A stretch of 64,000 nt of DNA, taken from positions 1 to 64,000 of the forward strand of contig CAWEBB010000034.1 of assembly GCA_963807085.1 (NCBI GenBank). Direction: 5' to 3'. Below the pieces are notes generated by a model. That model was not told where the DNA came from, did not search any database, and saw nothing but the letters and a program-made list of their open reading frames with translations. Below are positions 61,314 through 64,000 of this stretch, in pieces. Numbering within the stretch: position 1 is the first letter of the stretch; the number at the start of each line of letters is the position of its first letter. The position numbers were made by a program, and so were the translations under genes. The DNA comes from JACKII01 sp963807085. GTDB taxonomy: Bacteria; Pseudomonadota; Alphaproteobacteria; Bin95.

Positions 61314-61673
61314 ATGGCACGAGTAAAACGCGGCGTCAGCGCCCATGCGCGCCATAAAAAAGTGGTGGCGATGGCCAAGGGCTATCGCGGCCGCAACAAC
61401 AGCAACTTTCGTGTGGCGATCGAGAAGGTCGAAAAGGGCCTGCAATACGCCTATCGCGACCGCCGGCAGAAAAAGCGCAACTTCCGTTCGCTTTGGATCC
61501 AGCGCATCAACGCGGCCGCCCGCGAGCATGGCCTGACCTACAGCCAGTTCATGGACGGCATTCACAAGGCCGAGATCGAAGTCGACCGCAAGGTACTGGC
61601 CGATCTGGCGGTGCGGGAGCCGGAAGCCTTCAAGGCGCTGGTCGACCAGGCCCAGGCGGCGCGCGCGGCTTAG
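61314..61673 (+). CDS. rplT: 50S ribosomal protein L20
   Basis: 119 residues, MARVKRGVSAHARHKKVVAM, KGYRGRNNSNFRVAIEKVEK, RDRRQKKRNFRSLWIQRINA. GGAGAG precedes the ATG. Early 50S assembly protein that often autoregulates its own operon. Ends before a hairpin terminator at 61692-61731. Confidence 0.98.
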   Translation: MARVKRGVSAHARHKKVVAMAKGYRGRNNSNFRVAIEKVEKGLQYAYRDRRQKKRNFRSLWIQRINAAAREHGLTYSQFMDGIHKAEIEVDRKVLADLAVREPEAFKALVDQAQAARAA

Positions 61674-61691
61674 CCCCTCGCCGCCAGTACA

Positions 61692-61731
61692 AGAAAGCCC
61701 GCGGAGCCGGCGGTGGTTCTGCGGGCTTTCT
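61692..61731 (+). terminator. Terminator hairpin after rplT (possibly bidirectional)
   Basis: AGAAAGCCCGC (61692-61702) pairs perfectly with GCGGGCTTTCT (61721-61731) around an 18-base loop. The stem carries its own A/T-rich base, giving a T-rich end on both strands. It separates rplT from the convergent pheA gene. Confidence 0.8.
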
Positions 61732-61751
61732 GTATGCCTGCCAATGTTGGC

Positions 61752-62618
61752 CTAAAACCCCTGTTCTTCCCGGAACGAATGGGCCTTGTAGACGCCCAGA
61801 ATGCGCACCTCCCGGCTGAAGAACTCCAGTTCCTCCAGCGCGTTCCGAAGCGAGGCCTGGTCGGGGTGGCCTTCGACGTCGGCATAGAACTGGGTCGCCG
61901 TGAATTCACCCTCGATCATATAGCTTTCGAGTTTGGTCATGTTGACGCCGTTGGTGGCGAACCCGCCCATCGCCTTGAACAGCGCCGCCGGCACGTTCCG
62001 CACCCGAAAGATGAACGTCGTGATGATCTTCTGCTCGGCCGCGTCCGCCGGCGGCGGCGCACGGACCGGATCGCGGGAGAGCACGATAAATCGGGTCGTG
62101 TTATGGCTCGCGTCCTCGATATCCCTTTCCAGGATGTTCAGGCCATAGGTCTCCGCGGCCAGCGTCGAGGCGATCGCGGCTTCTTCGACGTTGCCGCTTT
62201 CGGCGAGATCGGCGGCCGCGCCCGCGGTGTCCTGATGGACGATCGCCTCCAGGCCAAGCCGCCTCAGGGAGTTGCGGCACTGCCCCAGCGCATGCACATG
62301 GCTGCGGGCACGCTTGATCGTCTGCAGGCTCGCCCCCGGCACCCCCAGAAGCTGGTGCTGCACCCGCTGGAAATGCTCGCCCACGATGTGCAGGCCCGTG
62401 CCCGGCAGCAGATGGTGAATGTCGGCCACACGCCCGGCGAGCGAGTTTTCGATCGGGATCATGCCCAAGGCGGCCTGTCCTTCCTCGACCGCGCGGAACG
62501 CCCCTTCGAACGAGCCGCAGGGCAGGGTGGTCCAATCGGGGTACGCCGTGCGGCAGGCCAGATCGGAATACGCGCCGGGCGCTCCCTGGAATGAAATGAT
62601 GCGGGAAGGATCGGTCAT
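61752..62618 (-). CDS. pheA: Prephenate dehydratase
   Basis: 288 residues with the catalytic prephenate dehydratase domain (RIISFQGAPGAYSDLACRTA, MIPIENSLAGRVADIHHLLP, SHNTTRFIVLSRDPVRAP with the TRF motif) and a C-terminal ACT domain (IFRVRNVPAALFKAMGGFAT, NGVNMTKLESYMIEGEFTAT). It makes phenylpyruvate from prephenate; the ACT domain mediates phenylalanine feedback control. No chorismate mutase domain is fused. 8 bp after kdsB, co-transcribed. Confidence 0.95.
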   Translation of the reverse strand: MTDPSRIISFQGAPGAYSDLACRTAYPDWTTLPCGSFEGAFRAVEEGQAALGMIPIENSLAGRVADIHHLLPGTGLHIVGEHFQRVQHQLLGVPGASLQTIKRARSHVHALGQCRNSLRRLGLEAIVHQDTAGAAADLAESGNVEEAAIASTLAAETYGLNILERDIEDASHNTTRFIVLSRDPVRAPPPADAAEQKIITTFIFRVRNVPAALFKAMGGFATNGVNMTKLESYMIEGEFTATQFYADVEGHPDQASLRNALEELEFFSREVRILGVYKAHSFREEQGF

Positions 62619-62626
62619 CGGATTTT

Positions 62627-63358
62627 CTAGGTTATTGGGTGGGACGCATACCAGTAGCGCGCCCGTTCGAGATGGTCCGGAGTATCGACGCCCAGCGGCA
62701 CGGTGTCTACCACGGCGATGGCGATGGTCATGCCGGCTTCCAGTGCGCGGAGCTGCTCCAGCCTCTCGCGCTGTTCAAGCAGGCCCGGCGGCAGGCTGAC
62801 GAAGCGCTCGAGCGCCGCCCGCCGATAGGCATAGAGGCCGATATGGTGATAGTGGGGACCATCGCCGGACGGCGCGGTAGCACGCGTGAAATAGAGCGCG
62901 CGCCGGTTGGCGCCGAACACCGCCTTCACCACATTCGGGTTTGTGCGTTCCTCCTCCAGCACGATCTCGGCGACCGGCGTTGCGATCTCGGCCGCAGGGT
63001 CGGCTTTCAGCGCGTCCAGCGTGTCGGCGATGGTCTGCGGGTCCAGCGTCGGCAGGTCGCCCTGAACGTTGATTACCGTGCCATACGCGCCATCCGGATC
63101 GAAGATGCGCAACGCCGCCATGATCCGGTCCGAGCCGCTCGGCAGGTCGGGGTCCGTCAGAACGGCCTGGCCGCCCGCGGCAGTGACGGCATCGATCGTT
63201 GCCTGCTCGGCCGCGGCAATGAGGACCGGGCCGACAGCCGAAGCCTGAGCCCGCTCCATCACGCGCACGATCATCGGGGCGCCGGCGATATCGGCCAGCA
63301 CCTTGTTCGGCAGCCGGGTGGAGGCGAGGCGGGCAGGGATGACGATAATGGGCCGCAT
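62627..63358 (-). CDS. kdsB: CMP-KDO synthetase (3-deoxy-manno-octulosonate cytidylyltransferase)
   Basis: 243 residues. IVIPARLASTRLPNKVLADI (nucleotide-binding), QAVLTDPDLPSGSDRIMAAL, VINVQGDLPTLDPQTIADTL and HHIGLYAYRRAALERFVSLP. Activates KDO with CTP for lipopolysaccharide core synthesis, implying a KDO-containing outer membrane. Forms an operon with pheA. Confidence 0.95.
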   Translation of the reverse strand: MRPIIVIPARLASTRLPNKVLADIAGAPMIVRVMERAQASAVGPVLIAAAEQATIDAVTAAGGQAVLTDPDLPSGSDRIMAALRIFDPDGAYGTVINVQGDLPTLDPQTIADTLDALKADPAAEIATPVAEIVLEEERTNPNVVKAVFGANRRALYFTRATAPSGDGPHYHHIGLYAYRRAALERFVSLPPGLLEQRERLEQLRALEAGMTIAIAVVDTVPLGVDTPDHLERARYWYASHPIT

Positions 63359-63441
63359 GGGCTGAAAATCCGGAACAAGCGACTAGGGGTTTGGTCGAAA
63401 CGCTTGCTACCGCAAGTGTTTCGACCAAACCAGCCACTATC

Positions 63442-63690
63442 TCAGTAATTTGGTGGTTCGATGCCAACGGAGGGGTACGGCCCGCCTTGCCGGCGGCCCC
63501 GGAGCGCCGATTGGCTCCGCCGGTTGCCCGTGATGCGGCGACCGGCGCGCTCGAAGCGTCCGAGTTTTTTGATGTCGATATGGATGATCTGGCCCGGTGT
63601 CTTGGGCTCGTAGCGAAGGACGGGTTCGGCAGGCTCCAGGTCTTTGAGGCTCCCCGGTTCTGCGAGCCCGTGCGTGTTTGGCGTATGCAA
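63442..63690 (-). pseudogene. IS481-family transposase remnant
   Basis: An internal piece reads LKDLEPAEPVLRYEPKTPGQ, IIHIDIKKLGRFERAGRRIT, GNRRSQSALRGR, matching the start of the IS481/IS3 DDE catalytic core (HIDIKKLGR is diagnostic). Upstream HTH and downstream two-thirds of the catalytic domain are missing, and the frame ends in unrelated sequence at 63442. Short mobile-element scar next to kdsB. Confidence 0.7.
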
Positions 63691-63735
63691 ATAGGCTCAA
63701 TCAACGTCTATATTGGCGCTCACCGTCGACTTGAG

Positions 63736-63947
63736 GCGATCGTCGCGGGAGGCGACGCAGCACCGGCGAAGCACAGCCCTTTGATATCACTCGGTTACTT
63801 TCAAATCAGGCTCTTGCGCCAATTGATGTTTGGCAGCAGAAACCACATCTTTCTGTGCAATCGCATTCTTCGATCAATGAATTGGCTGGACTTGTCACCG
63901 AAGCTCGGCTCGCAGTGAAAGATGCGGGAGGCATAGCCGACCCTTAA
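63736..63947 (+). other. Possible truncated coding fragment near window end
   Basis: An open stretch without start codon, bounded by TGA at its left and TAA at 63945-63947, reads TGEAQPFDITRLLSNQALAP, IDVWQQKPHLSVQSHSSINE and LAGLVTEARLAVKDAGGIAD. The residue mix resembles real protein rather than a shadow, but I do not recognise it. An ATG at 63975 (MEVDPLFS) opens another frame that leaves the window. This could be the 3' end of a gene cut by the IS481 event. Confidence 0.3.
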
Positions 63948-64000
63948 GTCTAGGCCCGTCAACCGGAGCGCCGCATGGAAGTCGATCCTCTGTTCTCTAT

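Noticed and set aside
1..64000. CRISPR arrays, rRNA and tRNA genes
   Set aside because: No regularly spaced repeats and no tRNA or rRNA signature recognised by eye in intergenic stretches.

Overview
This 64 kb window is GC-rich chromosomal DNA from an alphaproteobacterium. A Rhodospirillales-type, possibly marine, lineage is my inference. Support comes from the gene content: a VPLPA-CTERM surface protein, a urtABCDE-ureDAJBCEFG urea/urease block, minCDE, pheA-kdsB, and rpmI-rplT. Paired acyl-CoA dehydrogenases and many single-gene catabolic enzymes point the same way. No rRNA, CRISPR array or convincing tRNA was found.

Layout. 0-2.7 kb: broken IS21 istAB, a decayed serine recombinase, a 36-bp perfect palindrome and a PepSY-like protein split by an in-frame TAG. 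2.9-6.8 kb: two acyl-CoA dehydrogenases flank a GrdB/PrdB-type reductase whose frame crosses a UGA. This gene is best read as a selenoprotein, because a bacterial SECIS-like hairpin begins exactly at the UGA. 7-18 kb: VPLPA-CTERM protein, haem peroxidase, a MarR regulator with a His-rich tail translationally coupled to an HlyD/EmrA-type protein, a GST, an amino-acid permease, an Asp/Glu racemase-family enzyme and a lone hydantoinase A. 18-20.5 kb: a membrane/envelope stress cluster (DUF883-like, holin-like, DUF3618, and a 24-residue membrane peptide). 20.6-31 kb: tandem SpoIIAA/STAS protein, FbiC (deazaflavin FO synthase), two MscS channels, TetR with divergent lrgAB, and minCDE. 31.7-43.2 kb: the complete urease and urea ABC-transporter operon on the minus strand, headed by a near-consensus sigma-54 promoter. 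43.4-46.5 kb: a scrapyard holding an integrase remnant, the tail of a flavin monooxygenase, and an alpha/beta hydrolase split by an IS1380-family insertion with a 5-bp target duplication. 47.7-60 kb: a catabolic region with two MBL-fold hydrolases, TauD-type dioxygenase, HxlR regulator, FAD oxidase, GFA protein, MlrC, a short-chain reductase, FAD monooxygenase, LLM flavin oxidoreductase and an MFS transporter. 60-64 kb: housekeeping genes (response regulator, L35/L20, prephenate dehydratase, KdsB), then an IS481 remnant and the window edge.

How the parts work together: UrtABCDE import urea, UreABC hydrolyse it, UreDEFG load nickel and UreJ probably imports nickel, all likely under nitrogen control. 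The reductase and acyl-CoA dehydrogenases probably form one catabolic unit. FbiC supplies FO, which becomes F420 or a photolyase chromophore.

Caveat: at least eight otherwise healthy reading frames carry single-base-type frameshifts, several beside homopolymers and including both minC and minD. Sequence or assembly error is therefore likely in part of this window, and I annotate those genes across the shift.
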